From: Phallusia mammillata | Taxonomy: Eukaryota; Chordata; Ascidiacea; Phlebobranchia; Ascidiidae | Direction of reading: 5' to 3' | Assembly (NCBI GenBank): GCA_003260075.1 | Contig: QLIY01000396.1 | Location: 62,001 to 126,000, forward strand | DNA length: 64,000 nt | Part shown: in pieces, positions 41,101 to 55,100 of the stretch | How positions within the stretch are numbered: the stretch's first letter is position 1 | Layout of the letters: each line of letters opens with the position of its first letter | Made by a program: the position numbers and the translations under genes | The notes under the pieces: model-generated | Seen by the model: the letters and a program-made list of their open reading frames with translations, nothing else | What the model was told of the DNA's origin: nothing | Database searches by the model: none

Positions 41101-44100
41101 AAACTCTGCCGTCAAACACGTGATCAGATTCATTCTTTGTGCGGTACTGCAGCGACATCAAGTGGTAAGGGTTGGGGTCTTCATAGAAATCTTGCCACTG
41201 ATCGTGTTGTTTGCGAATAGACGGGGGGGGGGATCAGGTTCACTCTTTGTGCGGTACTGCAGCGACATCAAGTGGTAAGGGTTAGGGTCTTCATAGAAAT
41301 CTTGCCACTGATCGTGTTGTTTGCGAATAGACTCGCACAAGCCTTCGTAGGCGGGAAGCTTGAGACACAGATATTGGCACTGGCGCCACGTTTCAGTGCT
41401 TATCCAGTCATGCGGAGTGGAAGAAGTTGCGTTGATTCCAGATTTCACTTCAAGTCTTTCCATCGCAGATAAACCGTCAAAAGGTTCCTGGCGGGTAAAC
41501 AAGCATTTCATACGATAACAATCACGGATGTGTAATGTGAAATATCGCAAGAAAAATAGAATGAAGTGCAAAGATTTACTTTAATAAAAGGTATTTCGAC
41601 AATTTCTTCAACCGTCATGAAGTTAATATTTTTCTATTTTCAATTTTGATTTCATCACTTTCAAGGGGGGGGGGAAGTGCAAAGATTTAGTTTAATAAAA
41701 GGTATTTCGACAATTTCTTCAACCGTTATGAAGTTAATATTTTTCTATTTTCAATTTTGATTTCATCACTTTCAAATTTATTTTGAGTTTAATTCTCAAT
41801 TTTCAAATTTATTTTACAAATATCTATCATTATATCACTTATAATGCAACGGTTGAATATTTAGAATTCGATAGCTCGTTCTCAGTTTAGTTGGTACAGT
41901 TTGAGAAAACAACTTTTTTGAGTTACGGCTCCACCTGTGTCGAAAACTATGGATTGGTTACGCTCAAAATATATTGTTAAATTCGTTTCAGGTGGGAATT
42001 GGATTTTAATTGGCTTCATAGGGTTCCACTTAGGGCTGTTATCAAACAAATAATTATTTGATTATTTGAAATTTTTAATTATTTGAAAATTTATCAAATA
42101 ATTTTGTACACATTTCAAATAATCAAATATTTTTTTCCTATGCAGTAAACCTCGATATATGTGCAAAATCAATTTACTTGAACACATTGGTGACATTTTT
42201 ATGAAATTGCTGTTACACAGAAGCACTGCAATATATGTTTTCGGTTTTATATTTAATTAACACATTCCCCAAAAAATTTTGGACAAAAAAAGCATGACAA
42301 TTTACTGTTCCTTCCGGTATCAGTTACACCCAGGAATAATTAAAGTTATTCAAGTAAGTGAATAGAATGTTATAAAAAAATGTACACAATTCAATTCAGC
42401 AAGTGTCTAAGAAAAAGCTGTTAAATTAAAGTGAAAAAATTACACAGGGAAATACATATGTTTTTGCCAAACTACGGAGAGTAACTCAATCATGTTTCTC
42501 TCTGTACTAATTTATTATTAACAGAAAAAAGATTAAAAAAGAGTAACCTTGATTTAATGACTAAGAGCTTACACAATTCGCTTAATAATTTCAACTATCC
42601 TTATTTAATAATGACTCTGGGCCGTATGTATCAGGTATTCTAAATTATTTGAATTATTTGATTATTTGATTTGAATGGAAATAAATTATTTAATTATTTG
42701 AAAAATTAAAAACCTTTATTTGATAACAGCCCTAGTTCCAATAAAGTGCAGCGGTTCCTGGCTTATTTAAGCACAACCAAACAAGAATTAAAAATACACA
42801 CTTGCCAGTACAATGTGCTAACGAAATTGTTTTGATTCTTAATTTTAACAAACTTTGAATAACTTTCTTTATAGTACGTCGTTTCCTTAATGCACAGATT
42901 AATGCAGGTTAGGAACCATAAGTCGACATTTGTTAGCAAACGAAAAAGATCTAGCCTCTCTATATATATAACAGCGTTTTTGCCGCACAACAATAATATA
43001 ACAGCGTTTTTTGCCGTACCATGTCCAGCATGTCGGACTTTACTTACCAATGATTCATCATCAGTCATGCTCGCCAGCGCCCTCGTGTGTAGAAATATAT
43101 TCCAATGTTGGGGGGGGGGTTTGTTAGCAAACGAAAATGATCTAGCCTCTTAACAACAATAATATAACAGCGTTCTTTGCCGTACATGTCCAGCATGTCG
43201 GACTGTACTAACCAATGATTCATCACCAGTCATGCTCGCCAGCGCCCTCGTGTGTAGAAATATATTCCAATGTTGTTCGGTGAGTTCTTCGAGTTGACGC
43301 CACTTGTCCTGGTAACGTGCGTTGTTGCGCATGACTGCAGAAGCCAATAGGAACGAGAGAACGATCTGATGATCCGCAAAAACGCTGTAGGACACAACCT
43401 AAAATACACATTGGAAAATATTAAACATTATGTTTGGAATTACAAACTAGAGTGGTTGAGCCCGTGTTTTAACGACTTCTTGTTCATTAACTATACGATA
43501 TGTTGTCATTTTTTTTGATAAGACGGATATCAATATATATGGTCGGTCATTTAAATGACTAAACTCTCCAAAAATGTATTCGACAGAACCAAAATGGTTG
43601 CCATTTGACCATGGTGGCCATTTTTTTTACTTCACTACAATTTTATCAAACTGCTCATGGGGGTTACAATCTCCTGTAAAAATGTTTGAGAAAACGATAA
43701 TACAAAATGCTGATTAAAATCGACAAGTTTGTTAAACCTGTTACAAGCTGTTACAATCGTTTTTTTTTCTCAAACCTTGACGGGTCTATGCATAAAATTC
43801 GGACTGGACTGTTTTTTTTTACATTTTGAAATATGCTTAAATCTTTTCAGATCAATATGCATGCATATAAGGTGTGCATTCATTTATTGCATACATCCGT
43901 ACGTATCTTTGTGTACTCCTGTCTAGCAAGTTGGTTCATTTGGTAAACCCTTAGTACTCATTAAGAGGAAGGGGTGTTATTCGGGCCTAAAATATTAAGG
44001 CCGTTTACATTTCTGCCCAGATGAGCAAAATACATTAAATATTTTAGCAAAACTTGAATCACCCGATAAACTCCTTGAGTCAAAACATCAATCATCCTTT

Positions 44101-46150
44101 GCAACATAACAACAAGTTCTGTGTCATTTTCAACTGCTGAACTTTGCTCCACTGACTGTTGACGCGAGGTGACACCAGAGGGCGGGTGTGATGACGTAGT
44201 GGATCCAGCCTCGTGAGCTTCGACTGAAATTTTGCGGAAATATATATTGGTGATAATATATGTATAATATAGAAAAAGGGATAGACAATTTAAAAGAGCA
44301 AAACCCAAGGGTTTGAATTTGGAACAAATAGGATTCGGTTTATTTTGCGTTCCCAATTTTAAAAGCAAGAATTTTGTCGTACAGAGCGAATTTGCAATTT
44401 GAAAACCCGCACAGACCCTATTTGACCAACAGTTGAAGTAAAAAGTAGGGATGTGCCAAAACTCCAAATGTTCTGTTTGGTCGAGCACGCTCGGGTGCAT
44501 TATGACGTCGCAAACATTCCACGCAAGTTTTAGCATTGCAAGGTCGCTTACGTCACCAGCGGTGTATTAAGCTGTACAGGCCCTATGAGTACGCTTTTTC
44601 ACAATCCTAACGCATTTAAATAAACAGTCATTTTTGTTTTTGTACACCCTTTTTAAAAAAAGTTTCGTATGTTAGTATGAATATGCAAATTTAATGCTCG
44701 GGTCAGTTTGTGCAACTGCTCGGCCGAGCACCGAGCATTAAAAACAGCGATGCTCGGTACCGAGTACTCGGGTTCTGGCTCGGCTCAGCCCATCCCTAGT
44801 AGTAAAAAGCATTTATAGTGGTCTGTCAAACAGAAATGGATTCGGTTTTCTGGATTTGATTCACCTATACTAGAATATTTCTAGAAAATTATTCTTGCCT
44901 ATCCCTAGTTATAGCATACTAAACTAAAAGTATTTAGTTTTTTGCAGTTTTTGTAAGGTTCGTTCGCCATACCCCTCAATAGAAGCAGCACCTGTTTTTG
45001 TCAAAGATTTTTTTGCCCAAACCCATCTAGCTGCTATGATAAGAACTTGCCATATTTTAACTTTAAAATTGTTGAGAGAGACGAAACCTCTCAAACTTTC
45101 CTCCAAGGAAAATTAATCAGCAATTCGTTCCCATTACGTATTATGAAATTTATTTACTAAACCATTCACTTCCCTCAACACAAAAAATAACAAGTTCCCC
45201 ATACTAACCTATGCACTGAATAAACATGTCACTGAACCACTGCAAGGAAAACTGATACATCGGGTTAAGAATTTCCAGATCAGCTAGAACAAAGTACAGT
45301 ACAGCGCCTCTGGTGGCCACGGGTAGGTAGCGTCCTCTTGCTGCCTCAGTACGGCGTTCATTTTCCTCAGATTCCTGTAAGCGTTCCAACACCTCAGCAG
45401 AGGTCGATTTGCTTTGCTTCAGTGTTAAAATGAGGTCCTCGTCATCAAGAATATGACCCTCCTGTTTCTGTAGCAAAAAAGGGGGGGGGGAACCATTCAC
45501 TTCCCTTACACCCCGAAAAAATCAAAAGTTTCCCCATACCAACCTATGCAGTGAATAAACATGTCGCTGAACCACTGCAAGGAAAACTGATACATCGGGT
45601 TAAGAATTTCCAAATCAGCTAGGACAAAGTACAGTACAGCGCCTCTGGTGGCCACGGGGGGGGGGAATATAACACAAAATGATTTTACTTCGTTGCATAT
45701 TAAAAATGCCTAACTACAAGTAAAATTCGCATAAGTCGTAGAAAAATAGCACAGGTGCACTAATCTGCTCAAAAATATATAATAATTGGACTCGTTTGCC
45801 AGTAGGGGGGGGGGGGCGTTCCAGCACCTCAGCAGAGGTCGATTTGCTTTGCTTCAGTGTTAAAATCAGGTCCTCGTCATCAAGAATATGACCCTCCTGT
45901 TTCTGTAGCAAAAAAGATAAGTTTTCATATAAAATGCTGTTTTAGACTGCAGAGCTACTAGACCCATTCTGTTAGACCACTGTTTCTTCAACTATTCGGT
46001 TAAGTTTGTTACGTGGGGAAAAAACTGAAGCCCTAAACAGAACCAACACCTACAACCATTTATCAAATGCGCATTATGTCCGTCATTGTACAGCAGGGGT
46101 GGGAAACCTTTGTCACTGTGGGGTCAAATACAATTGCGATAATTAGATCG

Positions 46151-46191
<41 letters not shown>

Positions 46192-49100
46192 CGCACAACA
46201 TTTAATCAAGGGCCGCATGTGGCCCGCGGGCAGCAGGTTGCCCACCCCTGTTGTACAGGTTTGCACAACCAACGACCTAGGATACACATAGTCAATTCTT
46301 GGGACCCTTACGCTTTAATTAGCACATATATTTAAAACCTGCGATTCATAAACAGAACAATATTCCCAAACAAACGTAGAACCCTCACACAAAACCTTCA
46401 AACAATACACAAGTCTGGGGTTCATTTAAAAAACCTTGGATCTTTACACAAAACATGGGATCCATACCGGTTGCGTTCAATGCATAAGTTTTATTTGGAC
46501 AATACACTCTACCGTTTTTACCTCCAAGAGCATTAGAGCCTTATCCTCCAATTCCTGAAGCAATTTCATGTCCCTTGCAATATTACAGAGAAGTTCACCA
46601 CGTTGGATCTCCAGTTGGGGGCGCTGGTGAGTCACTACTTCTGATAACAGTTGGCCCTTAAACACAAACAACATGGTGTAATTTGTTTGTACATCCTGTA
46701 GACCAGGTGTGGCCAACACGTCGATCGCGATCGACTGGTCGATCGCCTGCTTTTGACAAGTCGATCGCCACTAAATTCTCCACTACATAATCAAAAGCTT
46801 ATTGATTGAAAAACAAATCAAATAATACAAAACAGCACTTCTGACATTTTGACACAACACTAAAATGTGCAATAAGACAATACCTATGTACTTGTCTTTG
46901 TTGCGTAACAATTGTTATTTTGGCACAAAATTAAAATGTTTGTTGTCACAATTTGAGTGTTTGCGTTAACGATGCAGTTGCTATTGGTTGGGGAGATTTG
47001 AAAGTTACCACTGAATACTTAGATAAAAATTATATACATATGCGATGTTTTATTGTTGTAAAAACTAGGTGATGCTTGCCAACAAAACTCATGCCTTTAA
47101 ATATGTGGTAATTGTCAATCTTTGCGTTATTGCTTTGTGTTAGTGGCAGCCAAAATTACGACTGATCAGTCGATCGTGTACAATTGAGAAATTTTTTTGT
47201 CGATCTTAACGACTAACAAGTTGGCAACCCCTGCTGTAGACCAATTAAGATTCAAGTTTCAAATGGTGGTAAACTCGTTTCATTTGATTTAAAAGCGTTC
47301 TTTAGTGTCTCTAGTGTACGGGTTTTCAAGCTTTCTCTAGTGTAGTGATGGACTTATATTTCATTGGCATATGTTTATTTGGCTGTGTGTGGTTTTTTTA
47401 ACAAAAACGCCCCTTTCACTTTATACCCCGTCACAGACCCTTTAGGACGTAATTAAAAACATCGAAAAACAATTTTTGGAGACGTAAGAATAATTGATGA
47501 AGCAACAGCGCTTCCTAATCAGAATCAGTCAACAAATGTTATTTAATGATATTTAATTCACCCGTAAGGGCATCATCAGTCGTCTGTCAAACAACGGGTG
47601 TAAAAGTAAAACCAAAACCAAGTAATAAAACCAATCAAAATGAGCAAAGATCCTGTAATAAACACTAAATGCCTTTTTGGAGACGTGTATTTAAACAAAA
47701 TAATATTTAAAAATTAAACCACAAAGCAAATCATGTATAGGTCAGTCATGATGTGCCTTCCTTAACTTATATATCAGCAATTAGAATACCTGCAAGCCCT
47801 CAAATGTGACGGTGAAGTTAATAATGGCGACAGCAATGCACACAGCCGGAAGAAAATGTGGGTTTGCTCTGCTTGTTGCCATGTACAGTCGAAAATTCTG
47901 ATTGTAGCTGATTTCCGCTCCACCAATAACAATGTAATCCTGGCCAGCCCTAAGTTGTAACAAAAAACACAACATACCAGTTTTCGGAAGTGATGAATCT
48001 TGACTAAAATCAGATGTGCGTTATGGCGAGAATATACTACATCAGAGTTTTTTGCAGCATATTATGGACAAATTTAAGATTTTTGCATTTAAAATAAGGT
48101 AAATTAAATTTGGGAAAGGAATTGGTAACAATTTTCAGAATAAGTGTGATGTCATAAGACAGGGGTGTGCAACCTGCGGCCCGCGGGCCAAATGCGGCCC
48201 GTTGATTGGGGGGGGGGTGCGAGAATATACTACATCAGAGTTTTTTTGCAGCATATTAAAAACAAATTTAGGATTTTTGCATTTAAAATAAAGGTAAATT
48301 AAATTTGGGAAAGGAATTGGTAACAGTTTTTAAAATAAGTGTGATGTCATAAGAGACTACGGGAACGAGCCTTAACTATAGGCAATTATCTTCTACTAAA
48401 AGGGCGTTTAAAAATTAACAAGCTATTAAAGCAGCGGTATAAAAATGTAAGGAAACACTGAACCTAAAGCTCGTTTATTAACCACCTGAAATCATCATTA
48501 GAAACGCAAAAAACGCCCAACAAAAGTGTCAAAATGGACGGCTGTACCACTACGATATGATTAACTAACATAACGGTTTACAAACCTGTGAGTTATTTCT
48601 CTCTGAAGAACTGGACGAAGTTCAGGGTCCAGTGTTTCCCCTACGTCACACAAAAGCAGTGTTTCACCAACTCTGATGGCATTTTCCATCGATTTCATGT
48701 AATTCTGATCAGACGCATAAACAACTCGCAAGTTTTCCTTTTCTTTCTTCTTAATCCAGTTTGTGGCCTATATGAACATTTCAAAGTAATGTCTAACATT
48801 GACTTACATATAACAGATTATTGTATAAATACTTTAGAAATGCAAATCAAGACAATATTTAAACACATTCATTTTTTATTTTTTTCCGAAACGAAATAAA
48901 TTATTTAATTACAAACTTTGAAGCGATTTTTTTTAAATGTACTGTTTGGGGAGATTCCTAAAACCGTAATCTTAGTTCAATGTTTATTTTAACAGAAACT
49001 TTTTTAAACCATGTAAATTCATTATTGTAAAGACAAGCTTTAGAAAAATGTTTGTACTTTGAGATGTGCCAATTTCAAAGATTTATTTAACTGCGTGCTT

Positions 49101-52100
49101 TTGAAACCGTACATTTTTTCATAAAAATTGAACTGTTTTTGCATCAGAGATATAATTGTAAACTATATTATTCACCAAATCGAAACGAAACAAATTTTAC
49201 ACAGTCTACAAGTTTTTAAACTTTGCAACGTTAGATTAACGAATTTCTGTCTAGAAGCAAGATAACAAAGAATACTTTTCAAAATAATTTTAGCTCGAAA
49301 TTATTGTTTACATCCATACTTTTCTTTCTTAACGGGTGGCAATGGATCAGTAATTACATTTTCACGGTTATTACCTGTCCTTGTGGATCAACAATAAGGG
49401 GCCATCGTCGTGCTGCATGAATAATCACTGCGTTTTCCGTAGAATGAACATCTCTCGGTAAATCCTGGTTGTGCCATTCGCGAATCTGTACAAAACAGTT
49501 TAAAGATAATTTAAGATGCAGTCCCAAAGTCTCGATTAGTTCCGGAAACAAACGTATTTCTAAAAACTAATAAAACGCAAATCCCTTGACCAGTTGTTCT
49601 TAGCCTGGGAGGACCATTAAAAGCCCAAAAGATGGATTCACTTTTACCTCTTAAGGTCTTTTACTAGTGGGATTTAACAGTTAGTTTGTGGGAATAGGAC
49701 CTGTAAAGTTGACATAAAACTCAATCTCAAAGATGTTTGATTTAGAATCTACTTGGTGAATTATAGACGCTAAATGAAAATGTTTCAAATTGTGAAAGTG
49801 AAGAACATCCCTATTCGGAAAAGGCTTTAAGTCTTAGTTCGTACCGTCTTTAAAGTGATATATGAGATCCATTGTCATAACAACTATAAACTTCAAGTAA
49901 GCTACAAACTTCACAATATTGAAACCATTGTCATTTAGAAATACTTTAAGTGCATACAACTACATTTTTAAATAAGGTTCCTTGCCTCGTTGCTGTCAAC
50001 CATCAGACGAATCATGTCGTAACTTCGGGAAGTCCCCACGCCTGCTTCGCTGCATGACGTCAGCCACTCTGACGTCAGTCTGTGTCGGTACGAGCTAATG
50101 AAGGGTCCGAGGTAGGCAACTGACGCGGCCGATACGAGGGTGTCGCCAACTAATCCTACCAACTTCTTTTCAAGTTTATCCACTGAGTCTTCCCAACGAC
50201 CCTGCAAATGAATGTACAGACATATGGCATATGACAAAGTGCGCGTGTTTGCGTTTGAATAAAAAAACAAGCTTGGTGATGAAAATAACCACGAGTGTGA
50301 ATAAAGTTTGCAGAATTGGTGATAAAACCAACATGGCTATTTGTGTTGGAAAGCCACAATAAAAAGATTCAAAATAGTTACGTTGCTAAGTACTCGACAT
50401 TGAGTAAAGTAACGATTGGCTAAAACACAAAGATAAAATACGACGCAGGATTTTTGAATCAATGTATAACTACAACACATATAAATATATAGTTTTTTAA
50501 TGTTGCGAAACAATGATAGCAAAGGACAGTGCACACAGTTTCGACTCTCAAGTTCTCCAATCCAGCTGGGATAACACACTGGCCGTATAGCATGTACGGT
50601 CATTGTCTTCCAGCTGTACTTATGATACCTTGTAGGTCGAAACAGTGTATAATGTCTGCAGCTAATTTAGAGTTTGATATTTGACTTATTGTTACCTCTT
50701 CATCAGCCAATGCACTTATAAGCACGGCGGCTCTTTGTAGTCTTTGAGCAGTTACGACTCTTCGTTCCTTCAAAGCTTCCCGTTGCAGGACGCTCTCGTC
50801 ATATTTTAAGCTCAACTTTTCCAGATGATCTTCAATCTTCTTTAAACTTGCCTGATGGGTTAAAAACATCACAAATATGTCAAGATTTATATAACGATAA
50901 ATTTTACAACACTGGATGTATATTCTGTCATTAAACAAACCATACAATTTTACCAAGATTGCATTTCTCTTAAATCGTGAAATGCTGCACACAAAATACA
51001 ATTCTACCCACTTTTCCACATATTTTTGCGAGAAACAGCACTTTGTTATTGGAGAAAGTGACCTGAATGTTGCTTTTAGAACCCACTCCAAGCAAAACCA
51101 GTTGTTTATGGAGTTGCTTTTTAAAGCAACACATAGCCGTACCTGTTTTAGCTTCAGGTTTTCTTGTGCTACTTGCAACGCCTCCCTGGCTTCTTGCACC
51201 CTTCTCTGTTTCGGTTCCACCATTCTTTGCACGTCGTTGTAATGCTGCAATGCCAACACCCACATGCACATCGACCTGCAGGCGAAGGAGACCTGCAAAA
51301 AAGAATAAAATAGTTTGGAGCTAATTCGGCTATTCAGCAAGTATATAACATGAGACCAAATCCCACGATATAGGGAGACAGCAGTTGACCATACGGGCAT
51401 ATTCTGATGAATTTATGAATGTCAAAGTTTGAAATTAAAACTGTCCAATTTCTTTTAATTGTTTGGTGTTGTTTTGAAGTTTGCCACTAAATATGCTGCT
51501 GCCGGTTGCCGAATATGGCATTTTAGTTCTTTCTTTTTTTTAAATGAGTCTTTTCTTTTCATAAAATTTGACAAGTATTCAAAAAAAGTCTAAATTTGAG
51601 AAGTATTTAAAAAAGAGACAAAATTTGACAAGTATTTAAACAAGTCTAAATTTGACAAGTATTTAAAAAAAGTCTAAATTTGACAAGTATTTAAAAAAGA
51701 GACAAAAATTGCTGACGTTTCTACATTGCATTACGGTCAATAAGATGCAACATCATTATCAAAAAGTGGAAACAATTAAATGCAGCCAATTTGGGCTGAC
51801 CAGTTGCGTGGAATCTCAAGCATGCATGTCCTAATTTGAAGCAATGGTTTCACTCACCTGGCCGACTTTTTCCTCATTAAAATCCGGATTCTTTGTGATC
51901 TTCCTCACTTTGTTGAAAATTCGATCAGGAATGGCATCCCTGTCGATCTGCACCAACTTCTTGAGGAAGAGAGGATCGGAAAGAAGATGCTTCGCCGTGC
52001 TCCATTCAGCAGGAGCTTGGAGTAGAATACATACAGCATTCATCACTGTGAGAACTAACTGTGGAGGTTTCTGATATACACGAAGTTCAGCAATGTCGGA

Positions 52101-55100
52101 TTTGTCCAATGCATCTAGTGATCTTACAGCTTCCTAAGAGGGAAAAATAAAATAACATGTGATATCCACTGCAATGTTTCACGACGTGACATCAATCACA
52201 ATTCTTCACGACATGACTTTAGCGCACTGTTTCACGAAGTGACGTCACTGCAACGTTTCACGACGTGATTATACCGCACTGTTTCCAGTTGAGGTCACTG
52301 CAATGTTTCACCACATGACACAACTGCCACGTTTCACGATGTGACATTACTGCAATGTTTCACAACGTGACTTTACCGCACTGTTTCACGACTGACGTCA
52401 CTGTAACGTTTCACGACGCGTTGTCCCTGCAATGTTTCACGACGTGACTTTACTGTGACGTTTCAGGACGTGTTGCTACTGCGACGTTTCACGACATGTT
52501 ACAACTGCAACTTTTCACGATGTGACATTACTGCAATGTATCACGACGTGACTTTACCGCACTGTCTCATGACGTCACGCAACAGTGACGTTTCACAAGG
52601 TGTTACCCCTGTAATGTTTCATAAAGTGACACCGTTGCAATATTTTTTGAAACAGGTAAATCATCTATCTTATAGAAAAGAACAAAAACTGTAAAATATA
52701 TAATGCCATCTTTAAAACTCAAACTTACCTGAAGAGCAGGGAGAACTGACTGTAGATCGAGTGTTGCTTGGTGAGCGAAATCCTGAACAAGCTGCGTTTC
52801 TTGTCTCATTGTTGTTTCTTCTTTCTGGACGATTTCTTGAACCTGAAAATGCAAAATAAATTTAGCCTAATTGGTCATATGCGTTAATTGCCGGTGAACA
52901 AAACTTAAGTAAGCTTCTAAGCCACGAAAGCAATAATTACTAAAACACACATCTGAATGCTTTACAACTACCAGTTTGACAAGTATATAGGGGCCTACGA
53001 ATTAACAATTTTTGTTACCTTTCTCTAACAGTAAACAGTAAAACAAAAATCATTAGAATGTGCTAAATAGTCCTTTCAGCATAAAATCAATTACAATCAC
53101 CTCATTGACAGCAGCAGTGTCCTTTTTGAGTTGTGCCATCAATCTCTCAGTGTCTCTCGCTTTCTCTTCAATCTTCGGTCCAAGTTCAATCAGTTCCTTT
53201 TGCATGACATTCACTAACAACTTCGCTTCTGCGAGCTTGTGAAGACCAGTTTGCAGACGACGAAGTCCGCGGTGAAAATCCTGTTTGTTGGCTTCGAGCA
53301 TTTTGGTAAATAGCTGAGAAAAAAAATAATTTTTGGTAAATAGTGAGAAAAAAATAACTGATGCAAACAATCACCTTTTTGGAGTGCTGTCATTTTAACT
53401 TTAGTGTGCTGTTTTTGGAACTAGCGCTACAAACGAACACCAATTATGTAAAAAAAGGCCGAACAAATCATTTTTTATTTTGAGTTTTTTATGTTTACTT
53501 CTTTAAGTTGCGTGACCATGTTTTTTCATATTTTACCTAAATACGAAATACAACCACAGCAACCACCTTAAATATCAGTACTACAGGCCTATTAAATGCG
53601 TTACACTAACTCAGCTGATCAACAAGCCTTACCAGACATAGGCTAATACAATCTAACATGTGGGAATCAGGGCTATTGAATACATGTTCATTTTAACTCA
53701 GTAAACACATTTTAACGAAACTAATTTGTGAAAAACCAACCATAGCCTGATCAGTCGAGAAAGTTTTCGTATTTTTAACAACAGAAGTGCAAATCGACTT
53801 ATAGCTGACCAATAAGTGTAACTTATTTCCATTTTTGAACACAGAAACCTGAGCCAATAAGTTACCACTAACCTGTATAAACTCTAAGTATGTGGTCGGT
53901 GTCGTGTAATACCGTCGCCTCATTTCTTCCCATAAGCGTGTACCGGCTTTAACAGCGCTGAAGTGGATCCTCACACAAACTGGTGCAATCTGCTCGTTTG
54001 TCAGTTGTTTTGCAGCAACCTTTGTTCGAAACGTTGTGACGTTAGACATGTTTAGTAATTAGAGTAGGTAACGAAGCCACTCACATCCACATTTTCTGTT
54101 GTGTCCCCATTGCTTTCAGTGGTCGAATGATCAATATCCACATTTTCCCGAGAAAAGTAGGCACAAGCAACGCTCTCGAGCGCTTCCTGCGGCCATCGGT
54201 CGTACCTGGAAATATTTGTTTGTGATACACTGAAGTGTGCGGTTACATGTAGAAAAAGTAATGGACGCTATACTACGGAACTAAAATTATTTACCAACAC
54301 TGCGCAGCGTTGTAATAAATCAAGTCATAACTCGACTCGACTTAGATTAAGCTGCAAGTTTCAAAACACGCCTGACCCGAGTCTCATTTCGGAAAAGTTC
54401 TTGATTGGTTGGTAAAACACCAAGGAATGAGATTTCTGCTGCTATTTTTCTCAAATATTTTATGTATATTGTACATTACTCGAGTCACCCACGACTAAGA
54501 GTCGGAGTAGGTTAGAACTCGATTTTTCGAGGACTCGAATTGACTAGTATGTATTTGTGAATAAAGACTTGTTAACAATCACTGATAATGCGTCGTCGGA
54601 TTATAAGACACCCTTCTATATATACACCCTGACTTACCAGTCAATAGTGCAGCAGTTTACCAAAGCTGGATGTGTTCTGCACCGTCTTCGAAAGTTTCCA
54701 CCCGCTGGGCTTGTAGCAAGCGTTATGGGGGGGGGGGGACGCTCTCGAGCGCCTCCTGTGGCCATCGGTCGTACCTGGAAATATTAGTTTGTGATGAACT
54801 GAAGTGCGCGGTTTGATTCTACCGATTTTAAATTCGACAACGCCATAAATAAAGTATTTTTTTACAAAGTAATAAACACTATACTACGAAACTAAAATTA
54901 TTTACCAACACTGCGAAGCGTTGCTATAACTCGGGCCATAAACTTGACTCGACTTCGATCAACCTAAAGCGTTTAAAAAACACATGCCTCGAGTCTTATT
55001 TTTGAAAAACTCGTCTTGATTGGTTGGTAAAACGCCAAGGAATGAGCTGCTTTTTTTCTCAAATATTGTTGTACATTACCCGAGTCACCACGACCAAGAG

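Noticed and set aside
46067..46291. Open frames with polyglycine or polyproline
   Set aside because: They are produced by the 40-base G-run inside a hAT element and have no coding support.
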